NCBI RefSeq assembly: GCF_032362555.1
Contig: NC_083515.1
Coordinates: 8,095,001 to 8,159,000, forward strand
Reading direction: 5' to 3'
Length of the DNA: 64,000 bases
DNA from: Amyelois transitella
Taxonomy: Eukaryota; Arthropoda; Insecta; Lepidoptera; Pyralidae
The notes beneath the pieces are model-generated. The model was not told the DNA's origin. It worked only from the letters and a program-made list of their open reading frames with translations, and did not search any database. Position numbers and translations under genes: made by a program. Below are positions 30,999-43,741 of the stretch, in pieces. Positions within the stretch are counted from its first letter, which is position 1, and each line of letters starts with the position of its first letter.

Positions 30999-32284
30999 TG
31001 AAAAAAGGTATAATAAGGTTAAGGTTGTAACTTTGTTTGTTTGTAAGGACTAAACTACGGAAATACTGACCATGAAAATTATTTCCCGTTAAATAAGGTA
31101 CCTAAATTATCGGCGAGTGTAATAAGGTCTCGTTTTTCCAGATTCCAATTCAAAGTGGAATATTACCTTTTAAAGTTTAACCTGAACCTTAGTTGATTTA
31201 AATTTACTGTACAAAATAAAATTACATTATACATAGTTGTCATCATAGATCTCCATCTTTTGGTGTGGCAGATTATTTTAGTTATTTAATTTATATTTGT
31301 CGAAATAAAATCTGTTCAATATTTTGAATTTCCGTACTTCAAGCTGGAAAATCCCACTGGAGCTGTAAATATTTTACTGTGTCGTTATTATTTATGTAGG
31401 TTGTACGCACACAATATAATTGTTATAGAATTCACACACGGACTGTTTTATTTACAAAAATGTATGTCATTAATACTACCCAAATCAAAGTGCTTAAGCG
31501 TTGGCTAAATTAGTTTATGACAAATCTCTATTCTAGTTATTTCTTTGATAAACTTAGTTAGGCTTAGTTGGTCCCAAATTTAGTTACTTGAATTCAAAAT
31601 ATTTTTACTTATATTTATGACTACTATATATAAAATATATAGATACAGGTATAAATCTTTTTAGTGAATTACGTCTGAATCCCCATTTTTATGTCATGAA
31701 AGAGTAGAGGGAGAAGGTGTAATGGTCATAATTTAGTATAGTAAGTATACTTATATGAAATTTAATTTGAAGAATACTGGCTGATTGACTGAAATATCAA
31801 CGCAAACACCGCTGTAGTGGTTTAAAATTGGACATGTAGATTCTTTCTGTGGTCTAAGAGAAGATTTCCAGAACTTCCCAAGGGCATGAGAATCATTGGG
31901 ACTTTTCGTATTACGCATTCAAAGACGCGGGCGTTACCTTGTAGTTGATAAAGAAACATTCAAGTTTTACTTCCATAGTTTCTATATTTTGAGTTGTAGG
32001 TGCGTAGCTACTAGCTATAAAACTGCGAGCGATATTTTACGAGACACTGATCCATTGGTATAAGTTCGAAGGATCTCAGAAACGCTTAGCTATGCTATAA
32101 CCGTGATCTGTTTTTGTTACTGGTTTCGGAACCAACTCACAAAAAATAAATAGCTCTTCCCCGAATTAAGAATAGAAATTGCTTAAGTTTTCAAACAACT
32201 TACTTACTAGGTTTCTTGAGACAAGCTAATTTTAAGTTATTTTTACTGTAGTCGCCGTGCTACAAAAACATCGAATAACTCGAG
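30999..32284. other. Intergenic, no recognised gene
   Basis: 31,800-31,960 resembles another dispersed family also near 33,590 and 34,850 (ATCAACGCA ... TTCCC...). No gene is seen. Confidence 0.4.
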
Positions 32285-32522
32285 AAAGTAGTGCGTAGCA
32301 CCTTGTAGAATTGCGTAAAACTTGTAGCCGCCTGTAGCATTCCGTAGTACTTTATAGCAGCCTCTAGCATTGCGTAGCACTAAAGCAGCCTTTAGCATTG
32401 CCTAGCACTTTGCAGCAGCATGTGGCATTATGTAGCATTGCAAAATGCTACATGATGCTATCATGTAGCATTTTATAGCACCCTATAGCATTTCGGACTA
32501 CCGAGTAGCAGTCTGTAGTACT
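32285..32522. repeat. GTAGCA-based minisatellite
   Basis: A degenerate tandem array with ~28-30 bp periods, each built from about three ~10-bp subunits related to TGTAGCATTG. About seven to eight units are visible. 32,426-32,450 also forms a hairpin (TGTAGCATTGC against GCAAAATGCTACA). Confidence 0.75.
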
Positions 32523-32985
32523 TGACATTCAACTGCTATTTCTCTTTCTCTCTCTATCTTCGTGTCTTTATTAGCTCTGTCTACCCGGGAAGGTAAAAAT
32601 ACGTGATTTTTGGGTAAAGCCTTGTGATTTGCAAACGACACGAAAAGATGGCCACGATTAATTAATACGTTCGTAGTTTCTTTGAAAATCAATTAGTGGA
32701 ACCACCGGGGGTAAGGGAGGAGATGTCTAACAAAAGAATGCCTGGATCGACGGTTTTATGTTCCCAGGCGAAAATCAATGTTCTTACACATTGTATAGGA
32801 GATTGGAATTATTTCATTAATCTTAGCTTGAAGGTTTCTTCAAAGATGGTGTGGAGTTATTGTTTTTGTGGTGTGCAAGCGGTAAAATGTTTAAATAAGT
32901 TTTTTTTTATTATAAACATTTCGTATATACATAATCTGAGGTGGTGTAAGGCATGGGTGGTGTTGGCCAACGCTACATATGTACA
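32523..32985. other. Intergenic, no recognised feature
   Basis: Unrecognised. Short frames only. Confidence 0.4.
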
Positions 32986-33100
32986 TAACTTTCGAAAATA
33001 GTACTGGTACATGGCCGAGGTGGGATTCGAACCTGTGCCTTTGTACGCCACACGCATTTAACCGGACACCTTACCGATTTGACCACCGTCCTCTTAATTA
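32986..33100 (-). mobile_element. tRNA-derived SINE (SINE-B), copy 1
   Basis: The minus strand reads like a decayed tRNA gene: A-box-like TGGTCAAATCGGTAAGG and B-box GGTTCGAATCC, followed by CACCTCGGCCATGTACCA and CTATTTTCGAAAG. A close relative lies at 53,746-53,855 and a degraded one at 59,525. The acceptor arms do not pair as a functional tRNA would, so it is a retroposon. Confidence 0.7.
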
Positions 33101-34109
33101 TTATCAACCACTGTCAACCCTAAAAAATCAAACACTAAAAAAAGTTTGTGTTATATCAGCTCAACATTGATTTCCCCAGATCTTTTGCACTGATTCTATC
33201 AAATCGTAATAGCAAGCGCTTTTGATTGTATTTTATCAAGGAAACGGCATAAAATAAATGAGACGAGGCCTCCGCAGGTGGTCCTCAAACGCTCCCTGGG
33301 GAACCCTACACTATGATTGAACTGATCACAAAAATGCTTTCCCGGAAAACTCGCCGTTTTAACCCTTGATTTGGTGGAAAAACGTGACCACAGAACAGGT
33401 TAACAGATACGCCACGATATGATTTACTGTGTGACTGTAATGTTTTATTAAACAAGTGCTTCTAAATAATATATTTAAAAAAGAAACACATTTTTTTTCT
33501 AATACTGATGTCTCGTATTAAAGTTGAGATAGAATACTTATTTAAGAAAAATAATAGAACACCTCATCTGTGATCTATCTATAAATAAATATAAAAGAAG
33601 ACACTGACCGACTCATCAACGCACAGAATAAATAAACCATTGGGTCTAGGTATTTAAAACTAGCTTGTAACCTGCAAGCTAATTTTAACCTGCCTTATAT
33701 GACCTACAGGTGAACTAACAAAATTTCCCGAAATTCCTGCGAAAATAGAAGTAGTGTTTTTATCCAGTCTCTAGTGTTTTAATATTTAGACCCATTGTAG
33801 ATTGTTCATGAGTGATAATATAACTTTTAAATATACTTGTTTTATAGAACAAAATTCCAAATTTCTTTACTTATATGCTACTCATATAGCCTCAAAATTT
33901 TAGTATGTTGTCCTGTTGACTTTTTTATTTGGTCCGTTTATTTTTAACCTAATTTTACGTTTCGCTTATTTAACTTTTAACACTGTTAAAGTTGGCTATT
34001 ACACTTTAGGCTGATATGGAAAGTTTAAGTTATAACTGCAGTCTAAGTAGTTAGTTTAGGGGAAAAACCTTTTTGAAAAATAAAAACAAATGTATTTTTC
34101 CCACGCACA
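33101..34109. other. Intergenic, no recognised gene
   Basis: AT-rich. 33,585-33,780 resembles the dispersed family also seen at 34,850-35,120. Confidence 0.4.
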
Positions 34110-34275
34110 TTGTAAAGGTCAAATAGGGAAAGGCTTATAAACTTGGAAAATGTGTTAGCAACCTATCGCTATGAGTATATCTAAATCTCCATGACGTCAT
34201 TAAACTAATACCACCGGGTAAAAGTGTGGCCTTCAAGTTTTATGGCCAGTGACTCTTTCTACCTATAAGGAATAA
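34110..34275 (+). mobile_element. SINE-A copy, diverged
   Basis: TTGTAAAGGTCAAATAGGGA and GTTAGCAACCTATCGCTAT recall SINE-A in + orientation. The 5' end is absent. Confidence 0.55.
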
Positions 34276-34290
34276 CTTGAGTTCTGCTTT

Positions 34291-34515
34291 CTACATACAT
34301 ATAGTCACGTCAATATCGCGTGCGGTGTAGACAGAGTCAACAGTCTTGAAAAAGACTGAAAGACCACATTCAGCTGTATGTCTTTCTATTGGAATTGAGA
34401 TTCAAATAGTGACAAATTGCAAGCCTATCGCCCATATCCCTCAGTCGCTTTTTACGACATCCATAAGAAAAATATGGAGTTGTTCTGTTCTATAGTGCCG
34501 GAAACCACACGGTAC
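34291..34515 (-). mobile_element. SINE-A copy, near full length
   Basis: Minus-strand copy with tail, hairpin and a 5' GTGTGGTTTCCGGCAC end. Flanked by an imperfect ~12-bp duplication (GCTTTCTA core on both sides). Confidence 0.8.
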
Positions 34516-34842
34516 TTTCCGCTTTCTATTTTCTGCTATCCCGTGATAAAATCGCCCATTGCCTCCTATGTAACCCAACGATGTCAATTGAATCGTCAAT
34601 CGTTTTTGCATGTGTAATCAAAAGACAAAGGAACTCAACTACGATTTGCATACGTTTGATCATTTCGTGAGTTTTTTCCACTAGTCCATTGTCTGTGGGG
34701 CACCTATGTTTAGTTATCAAAATTTCTACTTCATTTCGGGAACATTCTGGTGAAACTCAAGATTCTCTTTAACCGACCAACTCACAATACACAAATATGG
34801 TATTCTAGATGAAGTAGGTATGGCGTCAAAGACGTAGTATCT
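34516..34842. other. Intergenic, no recognised feature
   Basis: Nothing recognised. Confidence 0.4.
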
Positions 34843-35120
34843 ATATATATAAAAGAAGAAATTTCTACTGAAACAATTAGCACCTTTTTACTACAATTAC
34901 TGTATTATACACCGGAGGTATAATATTGTGGACATAAATAAATAAATAAAAAAAGAAAGTGAAGAACTGACTGACGTATATCGTACAGCTGAAACCGGGG
35001 TGTAGGTTCTTTATATGGTTTGGAGGTGCACTAAGAGATTTCCCAAAACTCCCGCAGAAACGGGAATTATGGTGATTTTTCATTTTACGCGGGCGAATCC
35101 GCGGGAATCGTCTAGTTTGT
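34843..35120 (+). repeat. Dispersed 'ATATAAAAGAAG...GCGGGAATCGTCTAGT' repeat
   Basis: Starts near ATATATATAAAAGAAG, contains GACTGACGTATATCGTACAG and CCCGCAGAAACGGGAATT, and ends TCCGCGGGAATCGTCTAGTT. Partial relatives are at 31,800 and 33,590. Confidence 0.55.
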
Positions 35121-36435
35121 ATGTTTACCGTGACCCATGACCTAGACATTTTGTTTACCCAATATGCAATTTCATCATATGTTTATATAATCACGTCTAT
35201 ATTCCTTGCCGGGTAAACTAGACAGGGCACACGGCTTTATAGTTACCCGGGAAAAACTACACCCATATTAGAATAAAACTTTCAAACTTTTGTGCAATCT
35301 AAGAAGTCTTTCTTCTTATAATTGAATTCTCTGAAAAGCGATACACAAAATGACTTGAGCAAAGACCAACTCTTTTGCAGCTGAAGAAACAGAAACAGGA
35401 ATCTAGCGAAACTTCCGATTTCAGTTCACTTTGAAGTTAATTTCAAATTGAAACTACAAGTTTCAACTTTTACTCGTAGTTCTTTGATAATATTTTTTAC
35501 AATGAAATGATAAGACTTCACCTTTTCATAAAGTTTAAATGGGATCGCGCATTCGTCGAATAAAAATGTTCGAAATTTAGAGCAATTTTAAATTTTTATG
35601 TTTTGAATTAATTTAGGTTTATTGTTTTTTTTTTTTTTGTTAGGAACAAGTGTGGCAAAAAACTCCAATGTTTTCTTTTATACATCCCTTTTTTATAATT
35701 GACTGGCAGCTCCGCCTCCCCAAAACAAAAATCTCTTTTTTTAAATTTCTCTTTGATACACTGCACAAGGAACATAATAACAAATAATGAAATAGCAATT
35801 CTCAAGCCACGATAAAGACTATTCATTTGTGTTAATGTGTACTGTCTCCTTTATTTGGATATATGTTGATTATTCGTCCACTTTGGACTGTTGGCATTGT
35901 CTACCCCGCAAGGGCTGTCGTCTGTTTGAGAACTGGATATAAAATATCAGGGGCTTACCGCTGTCTTTGAAAATCAGCAATCTCCCAACGGCAGCTTCAC
36001 TTGAAATCTAGAGATGTTGCAACTAGTTTTAGAAGTAAATACTACTCTCAGTTCTATAGGTATATTTTATGTTTTTCGCTCAAAATTTTATCTTTCACTC
36101 GTTAACACGTGTACCTTATTTTATTTTTAGCCATTAGCTGTGTTTGCTCATTTCGCAGCCTGGAGTTTTAACATTTTTCCTTCTACCTCACCTGGTTTTC
36201 CTGTAATCGGCTTTATTTAATGTAGAATTTCTACATTTGAGCACTGTTCTTCCTAGTAATATTTATCCTTAATAAATAAGCTTATTAAGTTTTATGTCGA
36301 AGGAAGCTCAGTTGGCTTGTGTTATCACATTTAATTCATATATTTTGTTGGTTGATCATTTATTTTTAACTAATCTACATTATCATCTTCTAAAGTTATT
36401 TTATTTTAGCATTTTATAATAATATTAAAATATGT
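35121..36435. other. Intergenic with SINE-A scraps
   Basis: 35,176-35,232 (-) and 35,878-35,915 (+; GCATTGTCTACCCCGCAAGG) are short SINE-A 3' pieces. The rest is AT-rich without genes. Confidence 0.45.
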
Positions 36436-36620
36436 AATACTAGCTATGCCTGCGACTTCGTCCGCATGGAATAGTTATTTTGGGCATCATTGAAGCCCTC
36501 AAGGATGCTCCTTCCCCGATTTTTTTTCACATTTTCTATTATTTCTTCGCTCCTAATAGTTGCAGCTAGACGTTATCCAAACATATAATAAAACTGTAAC
36601 TGAACATTGAACTTGTGAAA
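36436..36620 (-). repeat. Dispersed repeat, inverse copy of 54,160-54,412
   Basis: ACTAGCTATGCC...GCGACTTCGTCCGCATGGAA and GGCATCATTGAAGCCCTCAA are the inverse of the repeat near 54.3 kb (GGGCTTCAATGATGTCC, CGCGGACGAAGTTGCGG). Class unknown. Confidence 0.7.
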
Positions 36621-36712
36621 ATATTTAAGAAAAAAAAATATAAAGGGTCTTTTTAGGGCCAATAGAAGCCAAAACAATTTTTTTTAGAATTTTTGTCTGT
36701 CTGTCTGTATGT

Positions 36713-37400
36713 TTGTACGCGCATCACGCAAAATCCCACGCAATCTTCCCATACTCCCTTAGGGGAGTCGAAGTAGATTGGTCAGGGCTTTTGGCCCTCT
36801 TCAATGGCATCATCGCTGCCTACGACTGTAGGCAGGTCGATGGGGCGGCCGTGACGGCCTGGGTGTTCACGACTTCATACACTGGGAGTTCCCATCGGCG
36901 GCGGCGTTGTCACTGGTCGACGACGTCTGCCGCAAGGCAGCGAGGGGCAGTTTCACCCGACGGCCCGGAGGGCGGGCCTGGAGCGGCGAGATGCCGCGCA
37001 GGTGGCTGTGTGATGACTCGAATATCTAGGTTCTCCCACTTCAGGTCCCTGAGGATCGTCGAGTTCCTCACGTAGCGCGGGGCTCCGACGACTGCTCTGA
37101 GACTTAAGTTCTCTTGGGCTCTGAGTCTTCTCCTGTTGGTCTCAGAGCAGAATGCGTACCACGCCGGGGCCGCGTACGTGAGGCGGGATCTGACGTACGT
37201 TTGGTAGATCCCGAGCTTCGTCCTCAGGGGGAGGCTGGAGAAGAGAACTGCGTGAAGTCTCCCCCTGGCTGCCTTGGTCATGAAGCTTGCGCTCGCCTCC
37301 CGCCCCTTTTCTACCCTGCCGTCGCTAGCCGCGTCGAGCGCGGTAACCGTTACGCAAAAATAATCCTTATAGCATAATTCAGTATTTACGCGCGATGGCT
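36713..37400 (-). pseudogene. Jockey-like LINE, 3' fragment of RT ORF
   Basis: The minus frame 36,910-37,416 includes LPLRTKLGIYQTYVRSRLTY and AAPAWYAFCSETNRRRLRAQ followed by VVGAPRYVRNSTILRDL, the thumb/connection region typical of Jockey-clade ORF2. Upstream RT motifs are absent, so the copy is 5'-truncated. The downstream GC-rich region to ~36,740 is its 3' end; its last codons are out of family pattern. The + strand frame at 36,713 is a shadow. A (TCTG) run at 36,690 adjoins the 3' end. Confidence 0.8.
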
Positions 37401-37689
37401 TGCTAGCGTATTTCATTTCATGTATAAGTTTGGTGTTTCCATACCGATTTCGATGATTCTTTTTTTATTGAATAGGTACTTATATTAACTTTTAAGAATT
37501 ACAAATGAGTGTGAGTGTTATTGGTATTATAAACATCAGAGTAAAGAAATATAATCAGAAATCTCCGAACTGCTAAGCTATTAGGAATTACACGTGTTAT
37601 TGTGAGTCAACCATAAAAGATAGACTTATGCTGTCTTGGGATATTTTTTTAATAATTTCATGTAGAATATTTCCGTTATACATGGTTTT

Positions 37690-37900
37690 GCTGTATCTTT
37701 AACCATTAGGGTTCACACGCGACGGAAGCTTAAAAAATCAAGTAACTTCTCCCGTTTTCCCAACATTTCCTTTCACTGCTATGCTCCTAGTGATTGTAGC
37801 GTAATGAAAAGTATACTATAACCTGCTCAGGAGTATGAAGAATAACTGTACCAAGTTTCGTTCAAATCCATCAAGTAGTTTTTGTTTCTATAAAGAACAT

Positions 37901-37933
<33 letters not shown>

Positions 37934-38060
37934 AATTTTACTGATTGCATTTTTGGCATCAGTATCGATCACTAATCACCCCCTGATAGTTATTTTGAAA
38001 ATATATTCTATGTACAGAATTGACCTCTCTACAGATTTATTATAAGTATAGATTATGTAC
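37690..38060. repeat. (ACAG)n-bearing dispersed repeat
   Basis: A microsatellite of about nine ACAG units (37,899-37,930) inside a longer unit (ACCAAGTTTCGTTCAAATCC before it, TTGGCATCAGTATCGATCAC after it) of a kind I associate with microsatellite-linked moth repeats. One copy only in this window. Confidence 0.5.
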
Positions 38061-39059
38061 CCACTTGAAAGTATAGGGAAGGAAGAAGCAAAATTTAATA
38101 TTATTATAACCTCTCCATCAAAATTTGGCCAGATTTCCTCACTTAGGTACGCTACTATTTCCGTCGACTGACACATATTCTCTAGTTACATATTAATACA
38201 AAACTTAGCTCGTTTTTTAGTGTGTTTGATATCTTTTGCGAGAAGATTTTACTAATTTGAAGAGATTTTTCATACAAATAAGCTATTAAAGTAAATTAAA
38301 TAGTTCTATTAAAATTAGTTAGTAACCTACTAAAAATGCTAGATTCCAGACTCTATCCCTGTTAACAAAATTAAAAAAGAAAACTCAAATCATGTTCTTT
38401 TATCTCTTTCCTACGCGTAAATAACAAAATGTACATTAAAATGACGGGTAATAATATTAATGGCACCAACACAATCATTACGGTAGACTGACTCTTGGAC
38501 AATGGCAATTGTTTAGACTGTGTCAACACAGTATCATAAAACGAGCTCATTTGGCACTTCTCAGAGGTTTAAGCTCATTTACTTCGCGTCAACGTAAAAT
38601 ACGGTAATGTCTGATTCACCACAGACATAGAACTAGATAGATGTGTTATTATTTATTTAATCGTCAAAAAAGTTTTCGGCAGAGTATAATGGAACCACTA
38701 AATGTTACTCAGTTCATGTTCTGTTTTATTTCATCTAATGTTATGTCATAAGAAAATTAACTCCACAGCCTAATTTGTGTAGAAAGTAAGGTTTTAATGT
38801 TAAACAAAGTAACCTCATCAAATCAATTAGATAAAATAGTGGATACCAAATTCTGAAGCGACACAGCTAAAAGCTCTGAATCGGCTATCTATTTTTCATA
38901 CCCCTTAGTGATAAGGGTTGTCCACCCTTAACCTTTTTTTTTTACTAGAAATTACTTAAAAACAAGGTTTGCCGGGACAGCTATAAAATACTCAACTACT
39001 CGTGTTTTGAACTTACTTCGAGGCTAACCTCCATCTGTGTAATTTGTTCCGTGTATATT
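38061..39059. other. Intergenic, no recognised feature
   Basis: AT-rich, no gene. Confidence 0.45.
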
Positions 39060-39145
39060 TATTTATTTATATATTGACGTCTATATTTCTTGTGGGGTAA
39101 ACAGAGACAACAGTCTTCAAAAGACTGAAAGGCCACGTTTCGTTT
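39060..39145 (-). mobile_element. SINE-A fragment (3' part)
   Basis: GACGTCTATATTTCTTGTGG, ACAACAGTCTTCAAAAGACT and GGCCACGTTTC match the SINE-A 3' third. Confidence 0.7.
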
Positions 39146-39478
39146 CCAGTCGTCTTTTTGCCTCGCAATTTGGCACCCGTTTACACTCGCAGTATCTAGC
39201 CAGTTCTATGTCCGTGACTTTTACCGCGGGAAAATCAGGAGAAAAGAGGGGATGAGATCGGAGGGGGGATGAGTTTGGAGATTCAAGCGTTGTATCATTA
39301 AACGTGATTAATAATCTAGGGGCTAAGTGCCTTTAATAAAATATGTCGCGATCCGAGTCTTTGCAGTAAGAAAATTTATTTTTCACTCCTAATGCGGGTT
39401 TATTTGGTTTCTGAGCGGTACTCACTTCGCATCCTAAATGTGAAATTACAATCCCACAAAACAGTACTTTAATATATT
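39146..39478. other. Intergenic, no recognised feature
   Basis: Nothing recognised. Locally G-rich near 39,235-39,275. Confidence 0.4.
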
Positions 39479-39532
39479 GCGCCTTTTCCCTTACGGGGCA
39501 GACAGAGCGAACAGCCTCACAATACTCGAAGA
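39479..39532 (-). mobile_element. SINE-A scrap
   Basis: CTTACGGGGCAGACAGAGCG resembles the SINE-A 3' end. Confidence 0.45.
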
Positions 39533-39859
39533 ACGTATTCAATTGGATGTCTAAATGATAGGAGATAGATACTCTCTTAATTATAACATCTCCTTTTTTA
39601 AGTCGGTTGAAAATTATATAATACGTCTTTAGATGTGTTCAACCAATTTCTCGACGTACAATGCAAACGTTAATTAAAGTAACACATTTATATTATCTTC
39701 TCGAAACCCGCCCGCATGGAGCTTTTAAGAGCTTTCACAGAAACGGTTCCATTGCTTTGTAATTTATAGTAAGGAAGAAGATTAATTTATAATATTTAAT
39801 AAAGTTTTTAAAAGGTTCAAAGAAAAATTGTACATTTAAAAAAATATATTATGAAAATA

Positions 39860-40325
39860 CACACCTACATCCATTACGTTCTCATCCCATACGAGGTAGA
39901 CAGAGTCAAAAACCATAAGACACAAAAACTACTTAGGTTTAATGCTAGAATTTAGATAGATTCAGATATAGTGGACAGGTTAGATCAATCAGTCAATCAA
40001 TATACTTTTATTGATGATTCTATGTAAACAGTTACATTTTGTTTGGAACAGTGCTTCGCTTCCTTTCTACAGGCGTAAAAGTGCATTTTGACTCCCGTTA
40101 AACACGGACTTCATACAATTAAGGTTACTAGCTAGCCCATTACTAAAAAAAAGTATCTCAAATTTATGCCTTTTATTTGATTGACTTTTGAGAAGCAGGT
40201 AGCACTATATTTTTTCGCTACCTGGCCGTCGGAAAAGCTTGCAATAGATAAATAATTCCCTTAGTCGCCTTATACACACGAAAACAATATATATTGATCA
40301 CATTTTGAAGTTCCGGAAACCACAC
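39860..40325 (-). mobile_element. SINE-A copy, old, with an insertion
   Basis: The 3' part (39,860-39,985: GAGGTAGACAGAGTC) and 5' part (40,134-40,325: CCCTTAGTCGCCTTATACAC, GTTCCGGAAACCACACG) are separated by ~150 bp of other sequence starting near TCAATCAGTCAATCAAT. Confidence 0.55.
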
Positions 40326-42187
40326 GAATATTAAAAACGTAAGAATGCAAAAACCAAAATATTTTTAAGGAAAAGTCAGCCTCAATAATCCCCGTGCATT
40401 ACCGATATTGCATTTTGTATTCTATCTTATCGTTTTGGCATAGCTAGTATCGTACTAAACTGGTTCATAATATAAACTCTATTTCATTTAAATAAAAACC
40501 GGGTCATCACTTACATATTGCCGATTTATAGTGAGTTTTATGTTAATTCCCGTACGGAAGTCCTATAAAACATTTAAGAAACACTATATACTTATCGATT
40601 ACCCGCCCACCAATCAGCTACCTACACACCTACTTATCATAAAAAAATACTTTTTAATATTTCAAATATTTTCAATAGCAAGCAATGCCTCAAGCGAAAA
40701 CATCAAAAAAGCTCAGTACAAACAAAATACGGCTGTATAAACATAGATTTCTTTGCCGATTGCTCAAAGGCGGTGAATTAGAATAAAACAAATACAGATA
40801 AAATATGTGTGTATCATGCAGCGGGAAAAATTCAAATTTTTGTTCGCCTGTGTCACATACAAAATACAAACATAAAAACATATAAATATATTTTCAAATA
40901 ATTTATAAATGATATACAATTTAGAAAATGGATTACTTATTATAAGCTTACCTAATATTGACATGACAATAGTGAAGTGGTATGCAATGTTTATTTTTCT
41001 TGTGTGTCAGACAACTAGTGTCAGATTTATTAATGCTATTGTCAATTATACTAATATCCGTAACTTCGAAGAGAAGTAAAAATGTTACAAGTTAATATGC
41101 GATGGTTAGTGGTATGCTAAATTAAATTAAATAGTGGTATTCTTACGGTGAGGTGTTGTTTTACACGTAAAACATTAAGGGCCATTTTTAAAAATACATT
41201 TCAAACACCCACCGTTAAAATATAAAAATGATCTAAGTATGTCGTTTGGTTTCCTAAAGAAAAAGAAAATTATTGTGCATAAAATTTAGTAGGGTCAAAT
41301 GCTATGTTATTTTATATGCTATTTACATGTTTACGACGGGTTGTCAAGACCCGCCATTTTGTCAAAGGGGTCGCGGGATCAGGACACGTCTTCCTTGGAA
41401 TTTTAAAGATCCATTACGTCTGTCGTGTGCTCTTAAAAATTTTGAAGTTAACATCTGTCAAGGTATTCATATAAAAATACTTGTCGTTCACCAAGAACAT
41501 GCATTGTAATATGTAGAATTCAGATTTTCCTTTTTATATTTTTTTAAATATCTAAAAAATAGTTGAGTCTCATACTAGGGCGTAAGTTATGCAAAAAGCC
41601 ATTTAAAAGTTTAATGCATTATCCCTTCAAATCACAACACTCATTTACGAAAAAATAATCAGTGCATGGTTCAAATCAAATTGGAGCCATTTGAATGAAG
41701 TTAGCTTCTCTGTGGCAATTCTGTACATAATTCCCTTTTGTGTGCTTCTTCCATTGACGAGAAGCACAATACTAATTGCTCAAGACAATTTATTGCTTCG
41801 TAATCTTACATACAAAGATCTGAGCGGCCATACTATGAAACTCAGATGATATCCTTCTTCATACAATTAAGGTTTATGTTGTCACAATGGAAGAAAGATT
41901 TCTCTCTTAACATGAGAAAATATCGTGATTTAACCGTTAGTTGGCTGTAACCATAATACAATATGGGTAAGGTTCCCCTGCAAAGGTGGCGGTCAGACCG
42001 GTGATGCTTCGTATGTTAACGAGGTTTACACAATCCAGGTCATAGGTCTGGGCAGAATTAAGAACCAATGCCTGTAGGATGATGAAATAATGAAAAATTG
42101 TAGTCATCATCCTATCAGCCGTCTGAAAGGTTCCCCTCCTTAACTTGTTGAAAGCAATGTGTATGCACTATGAGCCTGCAACTTAAA
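40326..42187. other. Intergenic, no recognised gene
   Basis: AT-rich. 41,945-42,180 is less AT-rich and may be another dispersed repeat, but no second copy is present here. Confidence 0.4.
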
Positions 42188-42302
42188 TATATATATATAT
42201 ATATATATCTTCCTTATCATATTAAATTTCTACTGAGTGCTTATATTAGTACAGTCAAATTATTATGTGGATGTTAGAAATATATATATATATATATATA
42301 TT
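42188..42302. repeat. Two (AT)n microsatellites
   Basis: Runs of about ten AT units at 42,188-42,208 and 42,281-42,302, ~70 bp apart. Confidence 0.8.
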
Positions 42303-42792
42303 TGGTAGGTATATAAAGTAACGACGATATCGAGGCGGATTTAAGAGTAAAGCCCCTGCGCTCCATTTTGTCTATTTTGCCCTAACATGTAATATTACGG
42401 AGGGTTGAATAAAATATATACGATTTTAGAGTGTGCGTCGTTTCCGTCCGTGATGTCTCGTGATTGCTTATTTATTTCCCTTTTCGTGTCTTTTCCTTGT
42501 AAATCTGTATTTCGTTGCTAAATCCAAAGGCTTTGCTCCCGAAACTCACGTGATTGGCAAAGATTCCTCTACCATGTTTTTTCTGAATATATTCTTTGTC
42601 TTAATTTTGGATATTAGTAGATTAATTTATGTGACAATTTATTATAAAGTGATGTTTGAAATTTCCCACAATGTTGATAAAAATATTAAATTTGAATTGA
42701 CTTAGCACTCGAGTTAATAATTTTTTCATTTCAGTCATTATTTACCAACACATGCGCGCGACTTCGCAGCTTACATTTCTCATTATGGCAAA
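42303..42792. other. Intergenic, no recognised feature
   Basis: The 81-codon frame at 42,460 (+) has no recognisable domain. Confidence 0.4.
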
Positions 42793-43075
42793 CTAGCTTT
42801 TACCCGCAGCTTCGCCTGCGTGAGTATAGCGCCACCTACACGCGCTAATTTAGTACAACCTAGAAAAGAATACAGGTATTTATCAAATCCCACAGGAACT
42901 TTAGTTTTGACCGAGATGAAAAGTTCCTTTTGTGGTTCTCCGGCCTTTTAATTATTTATAAGCTAAATTTTGTTTTAAATTTTAATACAATTGCTCAAGG
43001 AGATGAAGCGTGAAAAGGAAATAAACAAACACACTTTTACATTAATTCTATATAACTATGAATATGTGTATAAGT
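42793..43075 (-). repeat. Dispersed 'ATTATAAATGC' repeat, minus orientation
   Basis: Starts CTAGCTTTTACCCGCAGCTT and contains TATCAAATCCCACAGGAACT and a closing CAAACACACTTTTACATTA, the inverse of the family at 30,660. Confidence 0.6.
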
Positions 43076-43481
43076 ATAATATGTATATAATCGAACAATT
43101 ATTATTTCAGATACAAATGAAGGCAATAATAAAAAGTTTAAATGGCAACCAATTTTAAACAGAAAATTTTCATTGTTCAGCTAAATTGCTATACAAATAT
43201 AATCTGATCTAGACGTCCTAATCGTCCATGGAATAGCAGATTTGTGTTCAGATTAATCAGAGATACAAAGCCCTTAAATAATGGCTCTCATCTAGATATT
43301 GCGTTTCCAAAAACCGTCTGGTCCCAAACGTTATTTGTATAGGTATATAATAAATTAAACAGGTCAAATGTACAATTTAACCAATCAATGTATGAAAATA
43401 TTAATAAATGTTGATGAAGCAATAAAAACTGGAACAGTGACAAGTGTGATCTCGCTACCTTTACCTCCGTTAAAAATGATT
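43076..43481. other. Intergenic, no recognised feature
   Basis: AT-rich, no gene. Confidence 0.45.
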
Positions 43482-43741
43482 TATACATACATATAGTGAC
43501 GTCTATATGCCTTGCGGGGTAAATAGATCTAACTGCGTTGAAAAGATTGAAAGACCACGTTCAACTGTTTGACTTAATGATAGAATTGAGATTCAAATAG
43601 TGATAGGTTGCTAGCCCATCGCCTAAAAGAAGAATCCCAAATTTATAAGCCTATCGCCTAGTCACCTTTTACGACATCCATTGGTAAGAGATGGAGTAGT
43701 CCTTTTTTTTTTTCTATTGGTACCAAAAACCACAGGGCACT
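43482..43741 (-). mobile_element. SINE-A copy, near full length
   Basis: Minus-strand copy with tail, AGATTCAAATAGTGATAGGT, GCCTAAAAGAAGAATCCC and a mutated 5' hairpin. No clear duplication. Confidence 0.85.

Noticed and set aside
32285..32522. Possible CRISPR-like array
   Set aside because: Units are contiguous, diverged and have no unique spacers; the context is an animal genome. It is a minisatellite.
32995..33090. Possible functional tRNA gene on the minus strand
   Set aside because: A and B boxes are visible but acceptor and other arms do not pair well, and related copies with damaged boxes exist, so it is a SINE.
36713..37075. 120-codon + strand frame
   Set aside because: Antisense to the Jockey-like fragment; no domain.
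37899..37930. ACAG run as a structured array
   Set aside because: Plain tetranucleotide microsatellite.
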